Shown here: in pieces, positions 50,379 to 59,794 of the stretch | How positions within the stretch are numbered: position 1 is the first letter of the stretch | Layout of the letters: each line of letters starts with the position of its first letter | Assembly: GCA_016719385.1 (NCBI GenBank) | Contig: JADJZA010000007.1 | Location: forward strand, 682,001-746,000 | DNA: 64,000 bases | Direction: 5' to 3' | From: Candidatus Microthrix subdominans | GTDB taxonomy: Bacteria > Actinomycetota > Acidimicrobiia > Acidimicrobiales > Microtrichaceae | Position numbers and translations under genes: made by a program | The notes under the pieces: model-generated | What the model was told of the DNA's origin: nothing | What the model saw: only the letters and a program-made list of their open reading frames with translations | Databases searched by the model: none

Positions 50379-51164
50379 CTACGGCCCTGCGCTGCCGACG
50401 AGCAGGTCGAGGATCGGCTGATGGGCCCAGACGGTCATCAGGGCGCCGGCTGCGAGCGCCGGACCAAACGGGAACGCTTGACGCCGCCCGCTGAGCCCAG
50501 TGGCGAAGAGGCCCTGCGCGATGCCGACCACCGAGCCGAGCACGAGGGCCGCCGCAATCAGCGGCCAGGCGAGCCAGCCCAGGTACAGGCCGATCAGCGC
50601 GCCGAGACGGACGTCGCCCATGCCCATGCCGCCGGGCGAGATCAGGCTGGTCACCCAGAGGAAGGCGAAGTAGCCGACCGCCCCGATGACAGCGCCGCCC
50701 AGTCGGCCGACGTCGCCGGTCCCGGCCGAAACTCCGCCCATCAGGGCCAGGCCGCCGGCCATGCCCACCCATATCACCTGCCGGGGGATCAGCATCGTGC
50801 GCAGGTCGATGACCGACGCAACGACCAAGACGACGACGAACAACCCGTAGACCGGCACCGACGCGGTCGGACCGATCGCGAGCGTCGTGATCACTGCCAG
50901 CATCGGGATGGCCGCCTGAGGAGCGACCCAGCTCCAGCCTCGCGAGGCGCCGCAGTCGGAGCAGCGCCGACCGGGCCCGAACCACGACCGCAGCGGCGCG
51001 ACGTCGACCGGCCGCACCTCGGCGCCACAGCGCTCGCAGGCAGCGACGCAGGTGACGGCAAACCCCTCTCCGGCGTCGTCCTCGCAAAAGCGGTGCAGCG
51101 GAACCGTGACCGCCCACCCGGCCAACGCCGAGGCGACGAGCACCATCACAACGATCAGCGCCAT
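50379..51164 (-). CDS. Prepilin peptidase (type IV prepilin leader peptidase)
   Basis: 261 residues with about seven helices. The two catalytic Asp are in SVIDLRTMLIP and GMGMGDVRLG; a four-Cys zinc-like cytoplasmic loop (CERCG and CSDCG) lies in the N-terminal region, as in PilD. It cleaves and often N-methylates type IV pilin or Tad pilin precursors. Unlike classic PilD the start begins MALIVVMVLVASALAG. No pilin or assembly genes are adjacent; the CpaB-like SAF gene is 18 kb away. The start is the ATG at 51164. Confidence 0.88.
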   Translation of the reverse strand: MALIVVMVLVASALAGWAVTVPLHRFCEDDAGEGFAVTCVAACERCGAEVRPVDVAPLRSWFGPGRRCSDCGASRGWSWVAPQAAIPMLAVITTLAIGPTASVPVYGLFVVVLVVASVIDLRTMLIPRQVIWVGMAGGLALMGGVSAGTGDVGRLGGAVIGAVGYFAFLWVTSLISPGGMGMGDVRLGALIGLYLGWLAWPLIAAALVLGSVVGIAQGLFATGLSGRRQAFPFGPALAAGALMTVWAHQPILDLLVGSAGP

Positions 51165-51233
51165 CCCCCCAGCCTGAGGGTGCGAAGCGCTCAAATCCAG
51201 GGGAGCGCGACCCATGGATGCGCCGGGGGCCCC

Positions 51234-51983
51234 TCAGGCCGTGGACACTCGCTGAAAGGCCTCGGCGTAGCGGCCGGTTTCGAGGCCACCGTCCCGGGCG
51301 TTCTGCGTGAGAAAGCCTCGCACCATCTCGTGTAGTTCGCCCTGATCGGGGTGCTGGCTGACGTGGTGAGACAAGGCGGCCAGCTTGGCGTCGAGGGTGT
51401 TGGTGATGTCGACGTAGGTGTCCGGGTTGCGGCCTGACATCAGCCACACTTCGGGGACCACCCAAGGGAGAAGCCCACGTTCGGCCAACTCGGGGTGGGC
51501 GAGCGGGTTGCGGGCGTCGGGAAAGACGGCGCACACGGTGGCCTCCCCGGTGGCGAGGTGGTCGGGGTGGCTCGGGCCGATGCGGTCCCAGCGGCGTTCG
51601 GGGCTCTGGGTGAGGATGCGGTCCGGACGGTAGGTGCGGATCACGCGGGTCAGGTCTCTGCGCAGGGCCAGGCTGGGCTCGACCCGCCCGTCCCGATAGG
51701 CGAGAAACTCCAGCGTCTCGACGCCCACTTCGCCAGCGGCCCTGGTCTGTTCGGAGCGCCGCATGCGGGCCACCCTGGCCCGGTCCGGCTCATCTTCGAG
51801 GCCGCCGGCCTCCCCGTCGGTGACGAAGCAGTAGGTGACCTCGACCCCGGCTGCGGTCCAACGGGCCACCGTGCCCGCCGCTCCGAAATCGACGTCGTCG
51901 GGGTGGGCGCAGGTGACGAGCACGCGCTCGATGCCCACCAGCTGCGGGTCGGAGTACGACTGGGACTCTGGGGCCGGGCTCAT
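51234..51983 (-). CDS. PIG-L family deacetylase (MshB/Mca-like)
   Basis: 249 residues. The zinc and catalytic residues are in TCAHPDDVDFG (about residue 26) and PSHPDHLATG (about 145). The family deacetylates N-acetylglucosaminyl compounds (MshB), or cleaves mycothiol conjugates (Mca). The ATG at 51983 overlaps the stop of the acyl-CoA synthetase gene (ATGA), so the two are coupled, an unusual partner for a mycothiol gene. Which substrate is used cannot be told from sequence alone. Confidence 0.82.
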   Translation of the reverse strand: MSPAPESQSYSDPQLVGIERVLVTCAHPDDVDFGAAGTVARWTAAGVEVTYCFVTDGEAGGLEDEPDRARVARMRRSEQTRAAGEVGVETLEFLAYRDGRVEPSLALRRDLTRVIRTYRPDRILTQSPERRWDRIGPSHPDHLATGEATVCAVFPDARNPLAHPELAERGLLPWVVPEVWLMSGRNPDTYVDITNTLDAKLAALSHHVSQHPDQGELHEMVRGFLTQNARDGGLETGRYAEAFQRVSTA

Positions 51984-53554
51984 CGGGTCGATCCTGCCCC
52001 GTCCGAAGAGCGGCCGCCAGAGTCGACCGCCGCGGCTTCGTCGGCCAGGCGGCGGCGGTCGATCTTGCCGGTGGCCCCCTCGGGCAGGTTGGATCGGACG
52101 AGCAGCGCTTCGGGCAGCTTGTGGCGGGCGATCGTGCGGGCGCCGTGACGGCGAAGCGATTCCAGGTCGGGTGGTGATGAGGGTCGGCGCGGAACGACCA
52201 CCGCCACACCGATCTCGCCCATCACGGCGTCGGACCGGGGCACCACCGTCACCTGGGCGACGTCGGGGTGGTCGGCCAGGGCGGCCTCCACCTCGGACGG
52301 GAACACGTTGTAGCCGCCGCGGATGTACATGTCGCCTCGCCGGCCGGCCAGCGCGTAGCGCCCCAGGCGGTCGCAGGTGGCCAGGTCGCCGGTGCGGATC
52401 CACCCGTCGGTCATGGCGGCCGCCGTGGCGTGGGGGGCCTCCCAGTACCCGGCCATGGCGCTCGGTGTACGGATCCACAGCTCGCCCAGGGTGTCGACGG
52501 GCAGCTCGGCGCCGTCGTCGTCGCGCACCGACGCCTCGATGCCGTTGCGGGGTCGACCGATCGTTTCGTCGTCCCCCTGGTCGACCGGCCAGGGCGGGGT
52601 GGCCAGGCCGCAGCCGCCCGACTCGGTCGAGGAATAGCGGATGCTGTAGCCGGCGCCGAAGCGTTCCCGTGCTTCGGCGACCAGCGATGGTGCGCTGGCG
52701 GCGCCGCCGACGATCAACAACTCGACCGCCGACAGGTCGAGGTCGTCGAAGCCGGGCGACCGCAGCATCAGCGCCACCTGGGGCGCGACCGCGCCGATCA
52801 CGGTCATTGCCTCGGCGGCCACCAGCGCCAGGACGTCGTCGGCTCGCCAGCGGTCGACCAGGTGCAGCCGGGAGCCCCGGCGCACGTACCAGCACAGTTT
52901 GGTCATCAGCCCGACGTGGGCGAACTGGGTGGACACGAACATCGGTGCGCCGCCGCCCCAACGGGTGGCGTCGGCGCCCAGGTCCAGTCGGGCGACGGCG
53001 GCGAGGGCACCCTCGGTGAACCTGGCCGCCTTGGGGAGGCCGGTCGTGCCCGATGTGAACACCAGCGAGGCGCTGCGATCGGAGCGCGGCGCAGCAGCGC
53101 CGTTCCACACTTCGGCGGGTTCGGTGGACAGGAGCTCCGCCCACGGCGCTCGACCGGGTTCGCAGGCGGTGGTGGCCTCGACCCGACGGGCCGGGTCGAG
53201 GCCCTCGGTGAGCGCCGGGTCGGCGAGCACGAGCTTTGGGTCGACCAGCTCGACCAGGCCGGCCCGCTCGTTCGGGGCCAGCGACGGGTTGACCCCGGCG
53301 ACGATCGCCCCGAGGGCCGATGCGGCGGCGGCGGCCACCAGGTACTCCAGGCCCGATGGCAACACCAGGGCCACCCGGTCGCCCTCCCCGACGCCTCGGC
53401 GCGCCATCCACCCGGCCAGTGCGCAGGCCTGGCCCCACCACGTCGCGTAGCTCAGCGTCTCGCCGTCCCAGCGGACGACTGCGGGCGTGTCGCCGAAGCG
53501 CAGCGCCGCTCCGGCGAGCGTGTCGGCCAGGCTTGCGGCAGGAGCGTCGCTCAT
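51980..53554 (-). CDS. Acyl-CoA synthetase / AMP-dependent ligase
   Basis: 524 residues of the ANL superfamily. The P-loop is VFTSGTTGLPKAARF (about residue 163), followed by YSSTESGGCG, RTGDLATCD and the catalytic C-terminal Lys in ATGKIDRR. Activates a carboxylic acid with ATP and forms its CoA thioester. The ATG at 53554 lies 20 bases from the enoyl-CoA hydratase stop on the same strand, and its stop overlaps the PIG-L gene, so it is the middle gene of a three-gene unit. The substrate is unknown. Confidence 0.87.
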   Translation of the reverse strand: MSDAPAASLADTLAGAALRFGDTPAVVRWDGETLSYATWWGQACALAGWMARRGVGEGDRVALVLPSGLEYLVAAAAASALGAIVAGVNPSLAPNERAGLVELVDPKLVLADPALTEGLDPARRVEATTACEPGRAPWAELLSTEPAEVWNGAAAPRSDRSASLVFTSGTTGLPKAARFTEGALAAVARLDLGADATRWGGGAPMFVSTQFAHVGLMTKLCWYVRRGSRLHLVDRWRADDVLALVAAEAMTVIGAVAPQVALMLRSPGFDDLDLSAVELLIVGGAASAPSLVAEARERFGAGYSIRYSSTESGGCGLATPPWPVDQGDDETIGRPRNGIEASVRDDDGAELPVDTLGELWIRTPSAMAGYWEAPHATAAAMTDGWIRTGDLATCDRLGRYALAGRRGDMYIRGGYNVFPSEVEAALADHPDVAQVTVVPRSDAVMGEIGVAVVVPRRPSSPPDLESLRRHGARTIARHKLPEALLVRSNLPEGATGKIDRRRLADEAAAVDSGGRSSDGAGSTR

Positions 53555-53574
53555 CGGCACGGGGCGCGCATCGA

Positions 53575-54372
53575 TCAGCGAATATTGGGGCGCACGCGCT
53601 GGCCGGAGGCGAAGAACCGCTGACCCTCGGCCAGCGCCTCCGGCGAGTTGCCGGCCGCCAACAGGAAGTTGCCCAGGTCGAGGGCCTGGCGGCGCGACAG
53701 CTCCTGGGCCATCCACAGGTTGCGCACGGTGGCGATGACGGCGTCGACGGGTTGGGAGGCGATTGCCTCCGCCGCCCATCGGGCCCGCTCGGGTAGCTCG
53801 TCGGCCGTCGTCACCTCGCTGACAAGACCCACCTCGAGGGCCCGCCGGGCAGACAGGCGTTCGTGGGCGCCGAGCAGCATCATGCGCATCAGGTCGCCGA
53901 AGGGCATGCGGGGGGCGAGCAGCGTCGGCTCGAGCACGGCGGCCATGCCGTAGGTGACGTGCGGATCGAAAAACGTGGCCGATTCCGCGGCGATCAGGAA
54001 CTCGACCTCACCGAGCAGGTAGAAGGCACCCCCGCAGGCCATGCCGTTGACAGCGGCGATCACCGGCTTCCACATGCCGTGGGTCTTGGGCCCCAGCGCC
54101 TCGCCCGGGTCGGTGTAGGTGTAGGGGTCGAAGGTGTACTCGCCATCACCGGCGGGCACCGCGTCGCGGTCGATGCCGGTGCAGAAGGCGGCATCGCCGG
54201 CGCCGGTCAGGACCACTGCACGCACGTCGGCATCGTCTCGCAGCTGCGCCCAGGCTCGGGGCAATTCCGCCACCATGGTGGCGTCGAAAGCGTTGTAGCG
54301 GTCGGGTCGGTTGAGGGTGAGGGTGGCCACCCCGTCCGAGGTCTCCAACAACAGGGTCTCGTAGTCGCTCAC
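53575..54372 (-). CDS. Enoyl-CoA hydratase/isomerase
   Basis: 265 residues. Crotonase motifs: LNRPDRYNAFDATM, the oxyanion hole in AFCTGIDRDAV and NGMACGGAFYLLGEVEFLIA, and AVLEPTLLAPRM. It hydrates or isomerises a 2-enoyl-CoA. The start GTG 54372 begins VSDYETLLLET. It is the first gene of the unit with the acyl-CoA synthetase and PIG-L genes, and is divergent from a second CoA ligase; this suggests a small catabolic cluster for an unknown carboxylic acid. Confidence 0.87.
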   Translation of the reverse strand: MSDYETLLLETSDGVATLTLNRPDRYNAFDATMVAELPRAWAQLRDDADVRAVVLTGAGDAAFCTGIDRDAVPAGDGEYTFDPYTYTDPGEALGPKTHGMWKPVIAAVNGMACGGAFYLLGEVEFLIAAESATFFDPHVTYGMAAVLEPTLLAPRMPFGDLMRMMLLGAHERLSARRALEVGLVSEVTTADELPERARWAAEAIASQPVDAVIATVRNLWMAQELSRRQALDLGNFLLAAGNSPEALAEGQRFFASGQRVRPNIR

Positions 54373-54490
54373 CGCCTCACCCTACCCGCCGTATCTGACG
54401 GGGCGTCAGGTGTCGGCGAGCCGCGGTTGGCGCACCGGTGGCGTTACCGTGACACCCACCAGGGGGTGGACCCCGGGGCCGCAGGGGGGC

Positions 54491-56044
54491 ATGCACATGA
54501 AGGTTGACCTGAGCGTCATCGATTTTCTCGACCGGGCCGAGCTGGTTTTTCCCGACCGCATCGCCATCGTCGACGAACCGGACCAACCGGCCGAGTCGTG
54601 GGGAGCGGTCACCGCTGCGGAGTTCGCTCGCCGGGCCCGCAACCAGGCCGCCCACCTCGACGCCCTCGGCATCGGGGTCGGCGAACGGGTGGCGATCATC
54701 TCGCACAACTCCGCCCGCCTGGCCTGCGGCTTCTTCGGGGTGTCCGGGTGGGGGCGCATCTACGTGCCGATCAACTTCCGCTTGAGCGCCGTCGAGGTGG
54801 CCTACATCGTCGAGCATTGCGGCGCCTCGGTCCTGTTGTACGACCCGGAGGTGGCCGACACGGTCGCCGGGGTCGAGGTGGCCCACAAGGTGATGCTGGG
54901 CGCCGAGAGCGATGCCGAATGGTTCTTGACCGACGGCGAACCGCAACCGTGGCAGCCCGACGAGGATGCCACCGCCACGATCAACTACACCTCGGGCACG
55001 ACCGCCCGGCCCAAGGGGGTGGAACAGACGCACAGGTCGCTGTGGCTGAACGCCTCCACGTTCGGTTGGCACGCCGGGGTGAACGAACGCGACGTGTACC
55101 TGCATACGCTGCCGATGTTCCACTGCAACGGCTGGGGCATGGTGTACGCAGCGCTGGGCATGGGCGTCACCCAGGTGGTGCTGCGCAAGGTGGACGGCGC
55201 CGAGATCCTCCGTCGCGTGGAGTCCCACGGCGTGACCTATGCCTGCGCCGCTCCGGCGGTGGTCTCAGCCGCGCTGGACGCCTCATCCGACTTCGATCCG
55301 GTGCCGGGAAGCGACGCGATGAGGGGCGGGGGCCGGATGAGGGTGATCGTCGCCGGAGCACCGCCCCCTACCCAGACGATCGAGCGGGTCGAGGCCGAAC
55401 TCGGCTGGGAGTTCATCCAGATCTACGGCCTGACCGAGACCGCGCCGCTCATGACGATGAACCGCGGGCGTGCCGAGTGGGACGACCTCGAGCCGTCGGA
55501 GCGGGCGGCCAGGCTGGCGGCGGCCGGCTCGCCAACGATCGGTATGCGGGTGGCGGTGGACGACATGGGCGAGGTGCTGGCCCGTGGGAACCACGTGCTC
55601 GAGGGCTACTGGGGTCAGCCGGAGGCGACCGAGGCGGCGATCGTCGACGGCTGGTTTCACACTGGCGACGGTGGGACGATTGAGAACGGGTTCGTCACGA
55701 TCTCGGACCGCAAGAAGGACGTGATCATCACCGGCGGCGAGAACGTGTCATCGATCGAGGTGGAGGACGCGGTGTTCAGCCATCCGGATGTGGCCGAGGT
55801 GGCGGTGATCGGGGTGCCGTCGGAGAAGTGGGGTGAGGAGGTCAGGGCGCTCGTCGTGCTCAGCGACGGGTCGTCCCTTGACGAAGCGACCTTGATCGCC
55901 CACGTGAGAGGCCGTCTGGCGGGGTACAAGTGCCCCAAGTCGGTCGAGTTCCGCGACGAGTTGGTGCGGACGGCTACCGGCAAGCTGCAGAAGTTCAAGC
56001 TGCGGGCCCCGTACTGGGAGGGTCGGGACCGGCAGGTGAACTGA
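54491..56044 (+). CDS. Long-chain-fatty-acid-CoA ligase-like AMP-dependent synthetase
   Basis: 517 residues, ANL superfamily. NYTSGTTARPKGVEQTHR (about residue 165) is the P-loop, FHCNGWG, YGLTETAP, HTGDGG and GGENVSS follow, and the catalytic Lys is in RTATGKLQKF near the C-terminus. The HCNGWG motif is seen in plant and bacterial acyl-activating enzymes for medium or branched acids. GCAGGGGGGC is the ribosome-binding site for ATG 54491, with ATG 54497 as a close alternative. It is divergent from the enoyl-CoA hydratase gene. Converges with the GH3 gene (eight bases between stops). Confidence 0.88.
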   Translation: MHMKVDLSVIDFLDRAELVFPDRIAIVDEPDQPAESWGAVTAAEFARRARNQAAHLDALGIGVGERVAIISHNSARLACGFFGVSGWGRIYVPINFRLSAVEVAYIVEHCGASVLLYDPEVADTVAGVEVAHKVMLGAESDAEWFLTDGEPQPWQPDEDATATINYTSGTTARPKGVEQTHRSLWLNASTFGWHAGVNERDVYLHTLPMFHCNGWGMVYAALGMGVTQVVLRKVDGAEILRRVESHGVTYACAAPAVVSAALDASSDFDPVPGSDAMRGGGRMRVIVAGAPPPTQTIERVEAELGWEFIQIYGLTETAPLMTMNRGRAEWDDLEPSERAARLAAAGSPTIGMRVAVDDMGEVLARGNHVLEGYWGQPEATEAAIVDGWFHTGDGGTIENGFVTISDRKKDVIITGGENVSSIEVEDAVFSHPDVAEVAVIGVPSEKWGEEVRALVVLSDGSSLDEATLIAHVRGRLAGYKCPKSVEFRDELVRTATGKLQKFKLRAPYWEGRDRQVN

Positions 56045-56052
56045 ACCGGGCG

Positions 56053-57378
56053 TCAGCCCTGGTCGGTCGGCTGGCCGCCTCCGACCGGGTCGCGCTCGAG
56101 CACCGGGGCGTCGGTAACGGGAGCGGTCGTCGGTGCGGGGTCGGCCGGATCCGCCTTGGGGGCGGCGCCCCCGGCGGGACAGGAGCCCTTCACGCCCTTG
56201 AAATCGAGGACCCGCTTCACCGACTGGGCCAGTCGTTTCTCGGTGATCGTGCCGTCGGTGACGGCGGCGACCAGCGCGAGGTACACCTCGTCGACGTTCT
56301 GGGCGCCGGAGATCAGCGCCACGTCGTTGCCCGCCACCAGCGCCTGAACCGCGGCCTCACTTTGGGTGCGCGAGTCGGCGATGGCGCCCATGATCAGCGA
56401 ATCGGTGACGATCAGGCCCTTGAACCCGAGGTCCTCTCGCAGCAGGGCGACGCCCTCGGGGGACATGGTGACCGGTTCGCCCTTGGTGACGTCTGGGATG
56501 ACCGCATGGGTGGTCATGATCGCCGGGATCCCAGCATCGATCGCCGCCCGGAAGGGCAGAAACTCCCGCTGCTTGAGCTCCTTCAGATCGCTCACTTGGA
56601 CCAGTTGCCCGTGGGGGTCGGCCGTTGCATAGCCGATGCCGGGGAAGTGCTTCGCTATCGGCTTGATCCCGCCATCGGTCATGCCTTGGGCAGCAGCGAT
56701 GGCGAAGTCGGCGACCACGGTGGGGTCGAGCGCGTACGAACGGCTCTTCAGGGCCGGGCCGAACCCGACGTCGAGCACGGGGGCGAAGTTGGCGTTGAAG
56801 CCCAGCTCGACCATGTCCTTTGCGTACTTCGTCCACATCGTTTTGGTCTGGGCGGTCGACAGCTTCTGGGTGGTGTCGCGGGCTGATGGCAGCGGCTCGA
56901 TCACCTGATCCAGCCGCTGCACGGTGCCGCCCTCCTCGTCGGAGGCGATCACCATCGGCACGCGCGGCCCGTCGTTGATCGACTTGATCTGCTCGGCGAT
57001 GTCGCCGCCCTGGTCCTCGAGCGCCCCGACGCCGCCGATCTTGCCCGCCTTCGCCGCCTCGGCCAGGTTGCCCGGCGTCGAGGTCATCACCCACAGCACC
57101 TGGCCGGCCTGTTCCTCGACGCTGAGGGTGTCGATGCAGTTCTTCAGGGGGTCGAGGTCGACGTCGGGGGTGGCGCCGGCGGCGCTGGTCGTCGTTGCAT
57201 CCCCGCTGGTCGTCGGCGGCTCAGCATCGCCCAAGGTGGTGACGTCGGAGGAGGTCGTTCCCGAGCAGGCGCCGACCAGCACCAGGGCGACGGCGCACAC
57301 GGCCGCGCCGAAGACGGATCGGTGGCTCCGGAACCGGGTTGCGCCGACACCGGGGGTGGGGCGTCGTTGAGGGATCAC
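56053..57378 (-). CDS. GH3 family lipoprotein, beta-N-acetylhexosaminidase-like (NagZ-type)
   Basis: 441 residues. A lipobox VLVGAC (Cys38) makes it a lipoprotein after a hydrophobic signal segment; a Thr/Ser linker follows. The GH3 domain has MVIASDEEGGTVQRL, KHFPGIGYATADPHG with the catalytic His of NagZ-type enzymes, and the nucleophile Asp in VTDSLIMGAI. It should remove terminal N-acetylglucosamine from cell-wall fragments at the cell surface. The GTG start at 57378 is supported by a TACAAT -10 six bases upstream, which suggests a leaderless mRNA. A long N-terminal in-frame extension has no such support. The C-terminus is Pro/Ala-rich. Confidence 0.88.
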   Translation of the reverse strand: MIPQRRPTPGVGATRFRSHRSVFGAAVCAVALVLVGACSGTTSSDVTTLGDAEPPTTSGDATTTSAAGATPDVDLDPLKNCIDTLSVEEQAGQVLWVMTSTPGNLAEAAKAGKIGGVGALEDQGGDIAEQIKSINDGPRVPMVIASDEEGGTVQRLDQVIEPLPSARDTTQKLSTAQTKTMWTKYAKDMVELGFNANFAPVLDVGFGPALKSRSYALDPTVVADFAIAAAQGMTDGGIKPIAKHFPGIGYATADPHGQLVQVSDLKELKQREFLPFRAAIDAGIPAIMTTHAVIPDVTKGEPVTMSPEGVALLREDLGFKGLIVTDSLIMGAIADSRTQSEAAVQALVAGNDVALISGAQNVDEVYLALVAAVTDGTITEKRLAQSVKRVLDFKGVKGSCPAGGAAPKADPADPAPTTAPVTDAPVLERDPVGGGQPTDQG

Positions 57379-57384
57379 GGTCAG

Positions 57385-57390
57385 ATTGTA
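57385..57390 (-). promoter_or_regulatory. Leaderless -10 of the GH3 lipoprotein gene (TACAAT)
   Basis: TACAAT (minus strand) then six bases and GTG 57378. Confidence 0.5.
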
Positions 57391-57434
57391 CCGGCTGTGG
57401 TGGTCGACGAGGTGCCGGTGGCACGCTGTAGACG

Positions 57435-59549
57435 ATGAGCGATACGGCCGCCGGCCCCCATGACGCGCTGCACCGACCGCTCCGGCTCGGGCCGGCCACC
57501 GCCCGCAACCGGGTGGTCTTCGGCGCCCACCACACCCTGTTCGCCGAGCCGTCGTCGACCTTCGGCGAGCCCGGCGTCGTCGGCGAGCGGCTGGTCGGCT
57601 ACCTGGCCGAACGGGCGGCGGGCGGCGTCGGCACCGTGATCTGTGGCCAGACCTCGGTGCATCCCGACACGGCGGCGCAGGTGGCCAACCTGCCGATCGC
57701 ATGGGACCGGCAAGTCATCGGCGGCTGGTCCCTGCTGGCCCGCAGCCTGCAGGAGCACGGGGCGCTCACCTTCGTGCAGTTGGCCCACAACGGGGGCATG
57801 GTCCCGGGTGACTGGACCAAGCGTCCGGCGGTGGCGCCCAGCTCGATCGCCTACCTGCACGAGTCGCCCCGGGTGATGAGCCCGGCCGACCTCGACGACC
57901 TGGTCACCCACTACGGCCGAGCGGCCCGCCACGCCCGGTCGGCAGGCCTCGACGGCATCGAGGTGCACGCTGCGCACGGCTACCTGTTGCATCAGTTTCT
58001 TTCGCCGGCGTGGAACCAGCGCAGCGATGCCTATGGCGGTAACTTCGACCGTCGCCTTCTCCTGGTGCGCGAGGTGTTGACGGCGGTCCGCGATCGCGTG
58101 GGCGACGACCTGGCCGTCGGGCTGCGCATCGGCGGCGACGACGGCGACCGCACCGGCCGTGGGCTCGATGGTGATGCCTGGGGTGAGATCGCCGCCGCCC
58201 TCGCCGGCGAGGGCCTGGTCGACTTTCTCAACGTATCGGTGGGCTCCGGGGGGATTGGCATGGTCCGCCCCCTCTATGTGCGTCACGGCTACGGGGTGGA
58301 ACGCACCGCAACCTTGCGGGCCCGGGTGCGGGAGGCGGCTGACGTGCCCGTCCTGGCGGTCGGGCGGCTGACCACGCCCGCCGAGGCGGCGGCGGTGATC
58401 GAGGAGGACCGGGCCGACGCGGTCACCATCGTCAGGGCGCTGATCGCAGATGCCAACTGGGTGGCCAAGGATGCCGCTGGCGGGGCCGACTCCATCCGGG
58501 CGTGCACCGGCTGCAACGAGAGCTGCTACGGCAACCTGGTGCGGGGCCAGCCGATGACGTGCGCGACCAACCCGGTCGTCGGCCGGGAGTCCACGCTGGG
58601 CACCGGCACGATGTTCAAGGCCCGCCGGCCTCGATCGGTGGTGATCGTCGGCGCCGGCCCTGCCGGGCTGGAGGCGGCCTGGGTGGCGGCGGCCCGTGGC
58701 CACCGGGTGACGCTGCTCGAACGGGAGGAGTTGCCGGGTGGCCGGATCAACGCCGCTGCCCGGCTGCCCGGTCGCGGCGAGCTCTCGGGGTTCGTCACCT
58801 GGCGCGTCGCCGAGTGCGAGCGCCGGGGCGTCGAGCTGCGCTGTGGCACCGAGGCCACCCCGGAACTGGTCGCTTCGCTGGCTCCGGATGCGGTCGTCGT
58901 CGCCACCGGAGCGGTCGGCGATGCCACCACGGAGGTGGCCTGGCACCCACCGATCGCCGGGGTCGGCGGCCCGGGGGTGCTCGACCACGAGGCGGCGCTG
59001 CGGCAGGCCATTACCGACGGGCCGGGGGCGCTGGGTGCCCGGGTGGTGATCGCCGACCTCGTCGGGTTCGTCGAGGCCTACGCGCTGGCCGAACTGCTGG
59101 CCGCCCCGAACCCAGCCACCGGCGAGCCGGGGGCGGAGGTGATCCTGGCCAGTCCATTCGCCGAGCCGATCGCGGCCGACCCCGAGACCCGCCTGACGCT
59201 GATGCGCCGGGCCAGACGGGCAGGCGCAACGCTCGCGCCCCACCACGTGATCCTCGGCGTCGAGCCCTCCGGCCCCGCCGACAGCGCGCGCACCGAACCC
59301 GACGAGGCCTCGCCTGGCGGCGCAACCTATCGGGTCAGCCTGGCCGACACGCTTGCCGGTTCGGTGCGGGTGGTCGAAAACGTCGACACGCTCGTCGTCC
59401 GCTCTCCGGCCCGCTCCGTCGATCGCCTCGTCGCCGAGCTGCAGACGTCCCAACCAGGCGTCGAGGTGCACGCGATCGGTGATGCGGTGGCCGCCCGTTG
59501 GGTGGACAAGGCCATCGCCGATGGTCACCGGGTCGGGCGGTTGCTGTAG
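57435..59549 (+). CDS. OYE-type NADH:flavin oxidoreductase with FAD domain (dienoyl-CoA reductase-like)
   Basis: 704 residues. An FMN-binding barrel (about 1-350) with FVQLAHNGG, EVHAAHGYLLHQFLSP and YGGNFDRR leads to a Cys cluster CTGCNESC (about 356) and a further Cys in MTCATNP for a 4Fe-4S centre. The C-terminal half is a FAD/NAD(P) domain with VVIVGAGPAGLEAA (about 400). This is the architecture of 2,4-dienoyl-CoA reductase FadH and trimethylamine dehydrogenase; in an acyl-CoA-rich region, an enone or dienoyl-CoA reductase is more likely. It is divergent from the GH3 gene (56 bases). Confidence 0.87.
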   Translation: MSDTAAGPHDALHRPLRLGPATARNRVVFGAHHTLFAEPSSTFGEPGVVGERLVGYLAERAAGGVGTVICGQTSVHPDTAAQVANLPIAWDRQVIGGWSLLARSLQEHGALTFVQLAHNGGMVPGDWTKRPAVAPSSIAYLHESPRVMSPADLDDLVTHYGRAARHARSAGLDGIEVHAAHGYLLHQFLSPAWNQRSDAYGGNFDRRLLLVREVLTAVRDRVGDDLAVGLRIGGDDGDRTGRGLDGDAWGEIAAALAGEGLVDFLNVSVGSGGIGMVRPLYVRHGYGVERTATLRARVREAADVPVLAVGRLTTPAEAAAVIEEDRADAVTIVRALIADANWVAKDAAGGADSIRACTGCNESCYGNLVRGQPMTCATNPVVGRESTLGTGTMFKARRPRSVVIVGAGPAGLEAAWVAAARGHRVTLLEREELPGGRINAAARLPGRGELSGFVTWRVAECERRGVELRCGTEATPELVASLAPDAVVVATGAVGDATTEVAWHPPIAGVGGPGVLDHEAALRQAITDGPGALGARVVIADLVGFVEAYALAELLAAPNPATGEPGAEVILASPFAEPIAADPETRLTLMRRARRAGATLAPHHVILGVEPSGPADSARTEPDEASPGGATYRVSLADTLAGSVRVVENVDTLVVRSPARSVDRLVAELQTSQPGVEVHAIGDAVAARWVDKAIADGHRVGRLL

Positions 59550-59794
59550 CGGACGAACGCCCGAAGCAGGCCGGCGCCGGCAACGCCGACCGACATGACC
59601 GTCCGCAGGGCCGGTCGGCTCGGCTACCCGTCACCGCCGCACGTTGCTACGCTGGTCGCCGACGGGAACTCAGAGGGCGGAGCGGCCGAGGCAATGGCCT
59701 GCTGTGCCAGTCGCGTGGTTACCCGATGTGTTGGACGGCGTGGCCCCTTTGTTGGGCGCGACCGTTGTCTTTTCGAAGGAGAACCCTCACAGGG

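Noticed and set aside
51234..53441. A 735-codon minus-strand frame ending in the PIG-L protein
   Set aside because: Its N-terminal two thirds lie in the wrong frame over the acyl-CoA synthetase gene and have shadow composition; the deacetylase starts at ATG 51983.
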